This document shows positions 40,524-52,900 of a stretch of 64,000 nucleotides of DNA, piece by piece (positions within the stretch are counted from its first letter, which is position 1; each line of letters opens with the position of its first letter). This stretch comes from Strongylocentrotus droebachiensis (lineage: Eukaryota > Echinodermata > Echinoidea > Camarodonta > Strongylocentrotidae): positions 166,501-230,500 of the forward strand of contig JAVYIG010000167.1 in the NCBI GenBank assembly GCA_035222895.1, read 5' to 3'. The translations under genes were made by a program, and so were the position numbers. Below the pieces are notes generated by a model that worked only from the letters and a program-made list of their open reading frames with translations, was not told the origin of the DNA and searched no databases.

Positions 40524-43500
40524 GTGAGTAAATTAAAGCTGTAAAAAGCTATGGAACTTGTGCGAGTTGCACTTTTCAATTTACATATTACATCACTTAT
40601 GTTTCATCTAGGCTACCATCTGGTAAAAGTTTTTACTTAATTCCCTTAATTCACCCCTGGCCAGCTCAGGGCTGCCAACTCTCACGCAATCTGCGTGAGT
40701 CTCACGCAATTCAACCCATTCTCAAGCTCTCACGCTGATCTTAGGATCTCTCACGCTGAACTTCGAAAATAGAAACTCAAAAAAAAAAAAAATCTATTAT
40801 ATCGGATATTCAATATCCCTGCCGAAAGTTTCAACATTTTTTTAACCACACATGCGCAAAGCTAAACCATCAATGCAAATTGGTTTCGGTTTGCCGCGCA
40901 AAGACAAGATAGTGAATTGCGATTGGCTTATCCTGCGTGTGCGAGTGACGTCGTCACTTTACTATGAAGCGGGGCTTTTGTGCGACACACGAGAAGCGAG
41001 TGTCGATGCCATGGCCTGTCATCGCTGTACATCGCATCGCGCCCGGCCCCCAGCCCGGCCCGGCCCGGGTGGCTCAGTGTTTGCGATCGGATAAAGTCTT
41101 CAGGCTTCAGCCGGTACAGGTGAGTTTAAACTCTTGTCTTACGATCTGCGTTAGATGTTAAAGTATTTTATTTATCTGTGTGCACGTTGGGGCGTATTCA
41201 AGAGCCTATAATTTCGTAAACTGGTATCTTAAACTCAATTTTAGTGCATAATTGACAATTTAATCAGTGCTTTTTAAGTTTTACAGTCAATATGATGGGA
41301 TCTAGTACAAAGTGTCTGCTTAGTCCCACAAGTAGAAAATGTTGTGGTAGGCCGTAACTTGTTAGGTTTTCTTCACAGATGGGAGGCTGGGGGTCATTCC
41401 ACAAAAAAAAAAAAAAAAAGTTCCAAAACCAATAAAAAAAAGGAAAAAAAATGAGAAAAAGAAGAAAAGGAAAGGAAAAAGGGTGAGATAATTAAGAATT
41501 AAGAAGTCATTTTCTGAATTTTATATCAAAATCTAAAAAAAAAAACTTGTTGATTTATTAAATCAAGGTCGGCTTAGACTAGATCATAGTAGATGGGGGG
41601 TGGGGGGGGGGGGGGCTGGAGGGGAGATTTTAGTTGGGGCGGGGGGGGGGGGGGAGCAAGTAGCACATAGACTAATTGACAATAAAAAAGGACTAAACAA
41701 TACCTGATACCTGGAATACTTTATTTCACTTAGATCATTGGATGTCACAAGCACTGTTGCAGGTTTGAACCACCAGCAGAGGTACTGAGGGCATCGCGGA
41801 GCGCAACCTCCAGTTACAACAAATCCCACTAGATTAGCTGGATGAGAGGAAAAAGTAAATGGCTTTGCTAATTGACACCCAGTATGGACAGACATCATAA
41901 TGATCACTTGTTCTAGTATCATCTTGGGAAGCAGCATCCCAGCCTTGCTTTAAGTTTGAGCTACCAGCAGAGAGTAAGGTCATCCTGAAGTGCAAATTAT
42001 CTCAACATTAACTGGATGAGAGGTATACTTATTTTGAAGAATGAATGACACCCAGTATGGACAGACATCATAATGATCACTTGTTCTAGTATCATCTTGG
42101 GAAGCAGCAGCCCAGCCTTGCTTTAAGTTTGAGCTACCAGCAGAGAGTAAGGTCATCCTGAAGTGCAAATTATCTAAAGATTAACTGGATGAGAGGTATA
42201 CTTATTTTGAAGAATGAAAATTGTGCAGTATTGGTTTATTTATTTTTAGTATTTTTTTATATATTCATTATATATCTATTTATTAATGTTTATATTATTT
42301 TTATATATAATATATCTATTTATTATTTTTAGTCAATTAAATCAATTAACCTATTTTAATAATGTATTTGTGGAATCAGGGTTAAAGTATGCACCAGATT
42401 GCACCATTTCAATTGCAAAATTGTAAAAGCTCCCTACCGTGGAAGGGGGGACACCCCGCTTCCACACCCCCCCCCTCGGGCGCTTCGCGCCCTCGCGCTT
42501 GGTTGCTCCGCTCCCTCGCAATGTCTCACTCCAAAGTCTTTCTAAAGGTTGGCATCCCTGCCAGCTGATTACTAAAAACTGAATCACGGTCAATTCGACT
42601 CGCTAGGCCTAGCTAATAAGAGGTGCGATAACAAACAATTTTTTTTTGGAGGGGGAGGGGGGGGGGGGGGTGGTGGGAGTGAGCTGGCAGGAGGGGGGGG
42701 GGCAGACCCCCTCTGATTCCAGCTTAGAATATTTTGTTAGGATGCAAAGGGTAAAGGGCTCCATGCAAAGACTAACGAAAGTTGTACAAAATGATATTTA
42801 AACAACAATCAAGGAATACATATTGGATACAGAGGAGTCCAATAAAAGGCAATGCTTCTACAATTGTGGACCCCTCTAATGATAGTTAGGAATAATGAGT
42901 GATTAAATTAACAAATTGGTACTACAAAAACTTAACTAGACATAGGAAAACAAGGGGAAGCCAAATGACGAGAACGAGACAAAGGAGTACAGTACATGAC
43001 AAAGATAGAAGAACACGGTCACAATACAAAAAGTAGACAATGTAAAAAAAGAATAGAGAGATCGGGGGTACAGAAATAATACAAAAGTATTGAGATGCAT
43101 GTGGAGTTGAGAAGAAGATGAGGAAGGAGATTTGCGTAATAGAATGGAGATATGCACGAGAAGGCACAATAATTATTATATATGAAATTACATTTTAAGC
43201 TTTTTCGGTGAAATAAATACGAAAGAACAAGGCCAGTGTTGGTTGCCGCCCCCTCTCTCTATTATCTTCTTCTTTAATATAAAATCTTTCTCCGTCTTTC
43301 ATGTTCATTTTTACCATCTCCAAACATCCTAAACGGGACAGTCAATCTGCTTCGTATTTCTTTTATTGGGGTGGCGAAATTGTATTGCTTTTCCCTGGCG
43401 TAATAATTACTATTTACATATACGGATCTTTATACTATGTGCTGTTAAAAACCGTGAGGGGTGGAGTTTGCTTAAATGCGACAGACAAACCTCAGACCGT

Positions 43501-46500
43501 TATGGAAAGCATCATCGAAATCCCCAAATCTTTAAGAACCCTACAAAAATGGATAATATCACGATTTGGATCTATAGCACATTGTTTGTAGGTAGAGAAT
43601 GGATGAAAATACATCATTCAGTAAAATAATCTCAATACAAAAAACAAGAATAATCAAAGAACTATTCTGAAATAGTTACTCATTTAGTAGAGAAGGAAAA
43701 TAGATTTGTGAATTACTCGAGATAAACTAATAATATATGAATAAATTCTTATACAGGCACCTATGGTCAAGTCACTGTACCACCATCTACTGCAGTGGCT
43801 CGTGGAGAGGATGTATCTTTAGTGTGTACATCTACAGAAGACACCCCGACCTTCTCATGGACTGATGTAACTAATACTCAGTTATTATACGCAGGGACTA
43901 TCAGCTTTGTATCCAATATACAAAGATATGACAACTTAGCGTTACAGGAAGTTACTGCTGCACAGACGTCTATACTGAATATCAATGCTATTGAGCTTGA
44001 GGAGGATGGAGAGTATCGTTGTAATACTGCTGGTACAGCGACTCTACCTCCTAATACATTGGTGACTGTAGAAGGTAAGAACTAATGCGTAAACTATCTT
44101 TGAAGAAAATGTCCAATACATGGAGTGTGTCTACACTAGTGCTATTACAAATTCGCACAGAAAAATAAACCTACATACATGGACTGTATGTCATCACAGA
44201 CAAAGAGTTTAAATATGGTAAAGCTCATGTAGCTTTCTTGTTTTTGTGTATGCATTTAGATAGCGAGATAAAAGATTCCATTGAAGATCAGTCGGTATAC
44301 AATGTACATGTATGCCCTGTGGTATCCATGTTCATGTCACAATATCGATGGTATTTAAAATGATCATGATGGTAGTGTAAAACTATGCTTTTTTTAACTG
44401 CAGTTCTTTGAGATTATCGATAAAGACATTTTTGTTTAATATTTGACAAATCTTTTTTTTCCATACTTCTTTGTAAATCACATTTTTTTGTCAAGAACCT
44501 TCATCTAGCACAGCTATTGTGCAGAAGGAATCTCTTGTTATCTCATAATTTGAAAAAGAAAGAAGAAAACCACTATAATATTCTGCGGCATTAAACTTGA
44601 GGGAATCTGGACAACTCATGAAATTCAGAAATTTGCCTTTCTTTATAGTACAATTTTTTTAATGTAGGTTTTAACAAAGCTATACCTCTTTATTTTCTAC
44701 ATTTTCTTCTGGTAAAAAAGTTGGCTCGGCTTCAAAGGAAATTGATCTGATCAATATTGATGACTTTGCCAACTACCAAGCTACGTGTGATGCTATAGGA
44801 AGTAAACCAGAAGAAACTATTACATGGGTCTTAGATGGTGTTACACAGACTGATGGCATAGTGGAAACAGACCCAGATACTTCAGCTGATCCTCTGTTCG
44901 ATAAGAGGAGTGTGTTCACATTCCCATCATCACTAGATAACTATGATGTGACATTGGTCTGTGAGACCAGTGGTCATCAGGTGTCCAGCCTTAATAGACA
45001 AGAATCAAGACGTGTAGATGTTCAGAGTAAGTACATTGCACATTATCTCCTAGGTTATATGCATGAAGGTCCAAAGCATCAGGGAGCAAAAATGCCTTTA
45101 GTACGAGTGATGAATATAATTATATTTATATTCACAGTCAGTCACTAGTATTTAAGACTACACATTACTTTAACTTGAGAGTTGATTGAACTTGTTTGTA
45201 TTCCAGACTCAGGTTGGACCTCATTTTGTTTAATAAGGCTATAGCCCAATAGACTTACAGCTAGTCCATAAGACCGAAGACCCACGAGACCGACAGCCCA
45301 ATAGACCGACAGCCTAGGAAACCAACAGCCTAATAGACTGACCACCCCGCCCCCCCCCCCCCATTCAGTGTTATTTAGGGTACGCATATGCTCGTTCCTT
45401 CTTTTTGAAAGCACCCCCTATCTGAGGACTGCCAACATTTCCGAACCCCCCTTTCGCGGGCTTTTCCTGCCTTGGAGACCCCCCTAAGTCAGGAAAGATG
45501 CTCAATGTACCCCCCTAAATTCGGAATAATTTCTCAGGAGTCCAAAGAGATGAGAGAAAAAAGAAAAAACACCCCCTTTTTAAAGAAATCTCCGGGTGAA
45601 AAGTCAAATACAACCCTTTTTTTACAATTCTCGGGCCGGACTTTGTCGCACGAAAAATACCCCTTTACCGGACATTTTGGCAACACGCATGCGGTCATTC
45701 CGACCCCTGAGTGGGGGGGGGGGCGGGCTGACCACCCATGAGACCAGCATGATATCATCGGCGTGCGTACTGACAAGTTTTCGGACTGTTCATCAGACTG
45801 ACATTGTCTGTCTCGTGTGATGTCCCGGCCCATCAGTGAGCACAAACACACGTCATTTAATAACAGTCTTGATAAATGGAAATATCTTAACTATTTGATA
45901 ACATGCCTGTACGAATCTTTTACTAGCAATGTTCCATGAAGAGATGCTGTCCAATATGCAGGCAAAATAGAATTGATACAGACTCTGGTACGTTATCCTT
46001 TTCACTGTTACTCTTCCAGATCCACCACATTCTAAAGGCATTATGATTGGTTTTGATAGCGATGGAACAGACCTCACAGTGTCATGTAACACCAATGATG
46101 CAGTAGCAGCAGCTATCCCACCCATGGATTATTTTTTCATCTATTATAATGGAACACTGATCGACAAACCTTTATCAGACAAAACTGTCAGCGTCACACA
46201 ACCTGAACAGGATACAGAGTTTATATGTGTAGGTGGAAACTATCTGGGAAATACTTCAACGACAACAAATTTTAAACCAGGAAGTAAGTCGATTGTTCAA
46301 TGAATTCCCGCACAATATGAAAAATTGTGTTATTTGTCATGATTGAGAGAAGAAAACAAATGCTGTCACATTAGGCACACACGCTGAAATCATGTGTATT
46401 AGTATTGATTAAATGAATAAAACCCCATTCACGCTCACCCCGTTATACTGACGTTAGTTAGACCGTTTATAATAAGAGTGGAATACATGATCAGTATTAT

Positions 46501-49500
46501 AAACAACTGAAAGTAGCTGTTGCAAGTAAAATACAAAGATAACTAAACCATTATTCTACCCTTTTAACCGCAGAAACAAGTACAAGACCCCCCCCCCAAA
46601 AAAAAAAAAAAACAACAACAACAACAACAACAACAACAAGTGGTTTGGGCTACTGTAATTTATTTTGCTTTTTATATTTCGTATAATTCCTGATAATCAG
46701 ATAAAAGGATCCTATCATTCAAAGTTCTGTTTGAGTGGAATCAGTTAGTGTTTATAATGAAAGAGAGAGAAAGAGAAAAAGAAAACAAATTTCATACTTT
46801 TGTACTCCATCCCATAATTTATCATTATGATTTCGGCGACCATGGCGGTCAAGGCAATAATTTAAAGGTCGAAGAATGAATAACATTAGGAAAAACTAAA
46901 ATGTTGAAACATTCATTTATATATATTTTTTTTCCTCTGATTGTTTGTTTGTTTTCTGCTGACGACTAACTTATCATCTATTCTAAAACACTGCCATTAA
47001 AAATATTCATTTCATTCCACATTTAATGAGAAGTATATATATCTCTTTTAATATCAGAACTGTTGACTACAAGCCGTACTGCTACAGAATCAGAAAGAGG
47101 TAAGATTTAAAAAAAAAAAAAAAATCAAATCAATATTAATGAAGAGATTTTCTTGAAGTATTGTCTTATGTATTCTCGTTCGTTATGCAACTTCAATAGG
47201 TTAGTAATATAATTACCTTGGACATGGTTAGATTTGGAAATTAAGACATCAAATGTTGGTTAGATGAACAAAATCAATAATTAAAGCAAGTAGTCTCATG
47301 AACCCTGCGTTTCTGTATACTATAGATAAATAAGTGCTATAATCTATTGAATAAGTGAACAAAATTACGAAGTGAAAGAACTATACAGTGCGTCCCAGAA
47401 AAAACGAAACCGAGAAGTATCGATGTTCTATCATAACTTAATCACAACTATAATTAATGAATGATACATATTTGGAAAGCTTAGAGTCTCTTCTTTCAGT
47501 TGATGCTACTCACGTGATGCATATTTTACGCATGAGTGATTAAAAGCAATTTGAAGGAAGGAAACCAAAAAGACATTTGGCGGGTGGTATCTGAATTTCG
47601 AAGAAAAATTCACATTTCTAGAAAGTTGAGTTTCTGCCCTTTCATATGACACCTCAATTAGGAAAATTGAGCCAGGAATGACAAAGTTCTGTTTGTTTAA
47701 AGTAGTGCTTGCATTTCCATAATTTTATTAAACGAATTCGTTTTCACTGGCTGCCTGCCGTATCAATAAACGAAATTAACAAAAGACTTAACTCCGTTTC
47801 GTTGACAATCAGCCGTAGACGAGAGTCTTCATGCATGGCTGATTGTCAACGAAACGGAGTTAAGTCTTTTGTCAAATCTGCTTTTTGCTACGGCAGGCAC
47901 CCAGTGAAAATGAATTCGTTTGTTAAAATTATGAAAATGTAAGGGCTACTTTAAACAAACAGAACTTTGTTATTCCTGGCTCATTTTTCTTGTTTGAGGT
48001 ATCATATGAAAGAGCAGAAAATAAACTTTCTAGAAATATGATTTTTTCGTTGTAATTCAGATACCGCCCGCCAAATGTCTTTTTGGTTTCCTTCCTTCAA
48101 ATTGCTTTTAATCACTCATGCGTGAAATATGCATCACGTTAGTAGCATCAACTGAAAGAGGAGACTCTAAGCTTTCCAAATATGTATCATTCATTAATTA
48201 TGGTTGAGATTAAGTTATGATAAAACATCGATACTTCTCGGTTTCGTTTTTTCTGGGACGCACTGTATAGCCCTGTCTAACTAACCTTTCGACTCTTTAG
48301 GTTTAAGGTAAATAAGTGTACACACACACACACATATATATATATGACTTTCGACAATTAGTATATGGCATGTGCAAACACATCATAAAAAATAATCAGT
48401 AGTTGTTAAAGTGTAGAAATCTTAACCCAACAACTAAGTCATATTATTACTGTAACTTCCTTATAGAAACTTACTAATACCTGAATACATGGTATCGGGT
48501 TATCTTCACCTCAGTGACTTTTATAATTGATTTTATTTTTATTTTGACTAGATTTATTTATTTATTTTGTCAATACAAACATATGTAAACATGCAGAAAG
48601 AACATATAAATTCAATAATGATATAAAACAAAGCAATATGATTGTAAAAGAGACAAAATAGAAATATGAAGTAATTAAAATGATAACGGAATATTGTTGA
48701 ACTGAATGTTCAGGATGAAACGGAACGGCATGCTAAATAATGAAGCAGAGTTTCTCTGACGCAAGCCCCTAAATGATTAATAGATCCTAAATATATATAG
48801 CGTCGGTTAATATATGGTTTCACAAATATGTTATATGAATGGAGATACAACTGACACAAGGTATCAGTTGAATATTGCTTTATTCAATTCATGCATGTGT
48901 TTTGTCATATTATTGACATCTTAAAATAATAGACAAGGTAATACAAGGTAAATATTTATTCTTGGATATGCGTAGAGAAGTACATTTGATGTTGAATTCA
49001 TATCAAACACCAATCCACTCTCCATATTAACATCTATAGAAAGAACGTGGATGGAAGAAGGGTACATACAGGGAAGAAAAAAAGCTTTAATTCACATTAG
49101 AATGTAGCAATACCATTTAAGAGTAAACTGAAACTTTCTTTACAATCTTAACAATATTAGTAATTTTAGACCTTGAACCGCTTGAATAAAGCAATTGTAA
49201 TAAAGTGTGCCAAAATAAATCATGTGATATACAAATATCATAAAGACCGATATCAAAGGATGTGTCTTGATCCAAGCAATGTTTATTGTTCCCCTGTTAC
49301 TTCAGCAAATATTAGCCTACAATTTATTTGTTAACACAGACCAGGACCATATTCCAAAGTCCTGTTTATCCTATGGTTTTAATGAAGCATCATATTTGGT
49401 TAAAACGCATAAAATAAAATTTCCTCAATTTCATCAGAAGGTTTCTGTTTTGATGAGGATGAATTCTGGAATTCCCTTGATTATCAATGTGATTCAATTT

Positions 49501-49918
49501 ATTGATATACTAATGTAGGAAAAAATAAATTGATTTGCGTTTGCGAGAATGTGAACTGACTTTATGTAGATTAAAAGAATAGTCAAAAGTATTTGCAGAA
49601 CATTTCCCAAACATGCACCTTTTATGACGTAAAAAAAAAATGAAACAAAACATATTAATTTGGTTTCCTCCTTGTGCTTTGTTTTTGTTAGCTGGCTTGT
49701 TTATGAAATGTATTTTGCAGGTCTTCTGGGTGCACCAGTTGGTCGGGAAGAGGGACCATTACGGTTATAGTGATTTAGTTTGCTTTCCTCTTCCACGGCA
49801 GCCAACTGATGCACTCAGAGGACCTTCAGGAATATTGTGCATTTATAATTGACATTCTCTTAATGTTCGTTTACTTATATTTACATTGTTATATTTTTTT
49901 GTGAATTGCCGAATAAAC

Positions 49919-49955
<37 letters not shown>

Positions 49956-52900
49956 GCATTTTATGTCTTCCCTCTTGAAATTATATTTTCCATACAAGTA
50001 GTCTGTTACAAAGTTGTCAGTATACTTTAAAAATAGCTTTTCTATCAAACTCATGGGCATATATATGGGCGCTTTTTTCGTCGGTGGTTGAGGCTGCGCG
50101 ATATTTATATTTTAAAATAGGCTGCATATCTACGAACGTCTCTCCTCTAAAGATACATCTAGCGCTGAAATAATGTGTATTAGTATTGAATATATGAATA
50201 AGACCCCATTCACACTCACCCGTTTAGAACGGTCTGAGTTATACCAGTTTTAAAAAGAGTGGTCTAACATGAATTTGAAGACTCAACCGTGTCAGGATTT
50301 CAACCTCTGGACCGGGCCAGGAGACCATGAATACGTTTCTTAGGTCCGTGACATGATAAGTATTATATAGAAATGATAATCGCCATTGAAAGTGAAATGG
50401 AAAGATAACTGAATATGATGTTATCCTTTTAACCGCAGGAACAACTACAAGACCTACAGAATCGAACACTGGTATGTGTTATTGTACTTTATTTTGCTTT
50501 TCATATTTCGTATCATTCCTGATGAGACATAACTTTGCTTAAAAAGGATAATCAGATGAAAGAATCTCATCAATCACAGTTCTGTCTTAGTCAAATCACC
50601 AAGTTTGAAGAAAAATATATAACACGTGAACCTATTCGTATTTCAGCAAGACTGAACTATTTTCCCGGTAACCATGGTAACTGGAATTTTGCCGGGATTT
50701 TACTGATTTACTCTAGAACTATTACATGGGTTTGGCATTTCTCGTTTGTTTACGAGAATGGCTAAAACCACGACTGTAATTTCCACCAATCAGATGGCTG
50801 GATTTCTTAAGTGAGGTATATAATGACCGTTAGGCGGACATGGCTAAAATCACTACTCCAAATTTGACCAATCAGATGACTAGATTACTAAAGAGAGATA
50901 TATAAAAGTTATAATTTACCGTATAAGACATCTGAGCAGGGCAATTTCCAAATGTTATTGCCCTCGAAGTTTAATTAATAAGCCAACAAAACTACGGGTG
51001 AAAAAAATATTGACCGCTCAGCAAAGTGAATGGGATTTTGTGGGTAATTTGCCGGTCAATAATAATACACGCACAGTTAACCAATAACAAAATATTATTA
51101 ACAGTATCAAACTTCTGGGCATGGCAATTTTCAAATGTTATTGCCCTCGAATTTTAATTGATAAGCCAACAAAAATGCGGGTGAAAAAAATATTGACAGC
51201 TCAGCAAAGTTTAATGGGATTTTGTGTGTAATTTGCCGTTAATAATAATACACAATTAACCAATGAACAAATATTATTGCCCGATCAGAAAAGGCAATGG
51301 CAAAATGCGTGTTAAACTAGCTGCCAATAATGTAAGCCAAAATTCGAGTATTTTGTAATACACCAGGTGACGGTTATGGGCGCCATTTTAATTTACGAGT
51401 AAACAAACCAAATGACCTCTAGAGGTCAGCGGTTTATGCGTAAGTTAAGATTGCGCCCATGGAAATTATGATGACATCATTGCCTGCGCGCTGCGTTGTG
51501 CGCGCACATTATCATTTGCATGGGCGCAATCTTAATTTACCCATAAATACCACTGACCTCTAGGTCATTGGATTTGTTTACTCATCAATTAAAATGGCGC
51601 TTATGTCTGCGCATGCGCACTGATGTAACCGTAAACTGGTGTATTTTCATTGCGCATGCGCACTTTGCGTGCACTCTATTGTGACGTAATATTCACACCC
51701 AAGGCACACTGTTTGTAGTGTATCGAAAATTTCGTCAAACACTGGATGCACAGTGATGGTTTTACGATATTTTTGCAACTTTTTATGCTAGGAAACCCTG
51801 TGCAGTGTAGGCTACTGTATTTTACATAATTTAAGATTATAAGATATTAAAAGTTTCTTGTTTGCGGTAGATGTCTGATGTGGTTAATAATAGTAATACT
51901 GACTGCCTTAATCAGGGCAATACGACTTGTTAAATATCGCCCTAACCTTCGGTCCGGGCGATATATGTTGTATTGCCCTGAATGCAGTCAATTACTTAAT
52001 TATTATGATTATGGCAATGAAGGCAATATGAAGAAGATAATTCAAACTTTTATATTCTGTTTGCCTAAGACTTGCTTATCATCTTTTGAAATACATTGCC
52101 ATTAAAATGATTCACTTTATTCCACAATGCATGAGTACTATATACATCTCTTTTAATATCAGGACTATGGACTTCTATCCGTTCTTCTACAGAATCAGAA
52201 GGAGGTAAAAGATTGTTTTTGTTATAATTTCAAATCTATTGATTTGTTAATATTGTCAAGAGATATCCTTGAACTATTGTCTTATGTATGCTCCTTTGTT
52301 ATACAATTTCCATTGGTGAATAATAGAATAGCCGTAAACATGGTAAGGTGAGGGAAAATAAGCCATCAAATGTGGGTTTGGTGAATAAAATCAATGTTTA
52401 AAAGGGCGCTTTTTTCGTCGGTGGTTGAGGTTGATATTTATATTTTAAAAGTGGGTGCATATCTACGAACGTCTCTCCTCTAAAGATACATCTAGCGCTG
52501 AAATAATGTGTATTAGTATTGAATATATGAATAAGACCCCATTCACACTCACCCGTTTAGAACGGTCTGAGTTATACCAGTTTTAAAAAGAGTGGTCTAA
52601 CATGAATTTGAAGACTCAACCGTGTCAGGATTTCAACCTCTGGACCGATCCAGGAGACCATGAATACGTTTATCAGGTTCATGATATAATAAGTATTATA
52701 TAGAAATGATAATCGCCACTGCAAGTGAAATGGACAGATAACTGAATATGATGTTATCCTATTAACCGCAGGAACAACTACAATACCTACGGAGTCGAAC
52801 ACTGGTATGTGTTGTTGTACTTTGTTTTGCTTTTCATATTTCGTATTATTCCTGATGAGACATAACTTTGCATAAAAAGGATGATCAGAAGAAAGGATCT

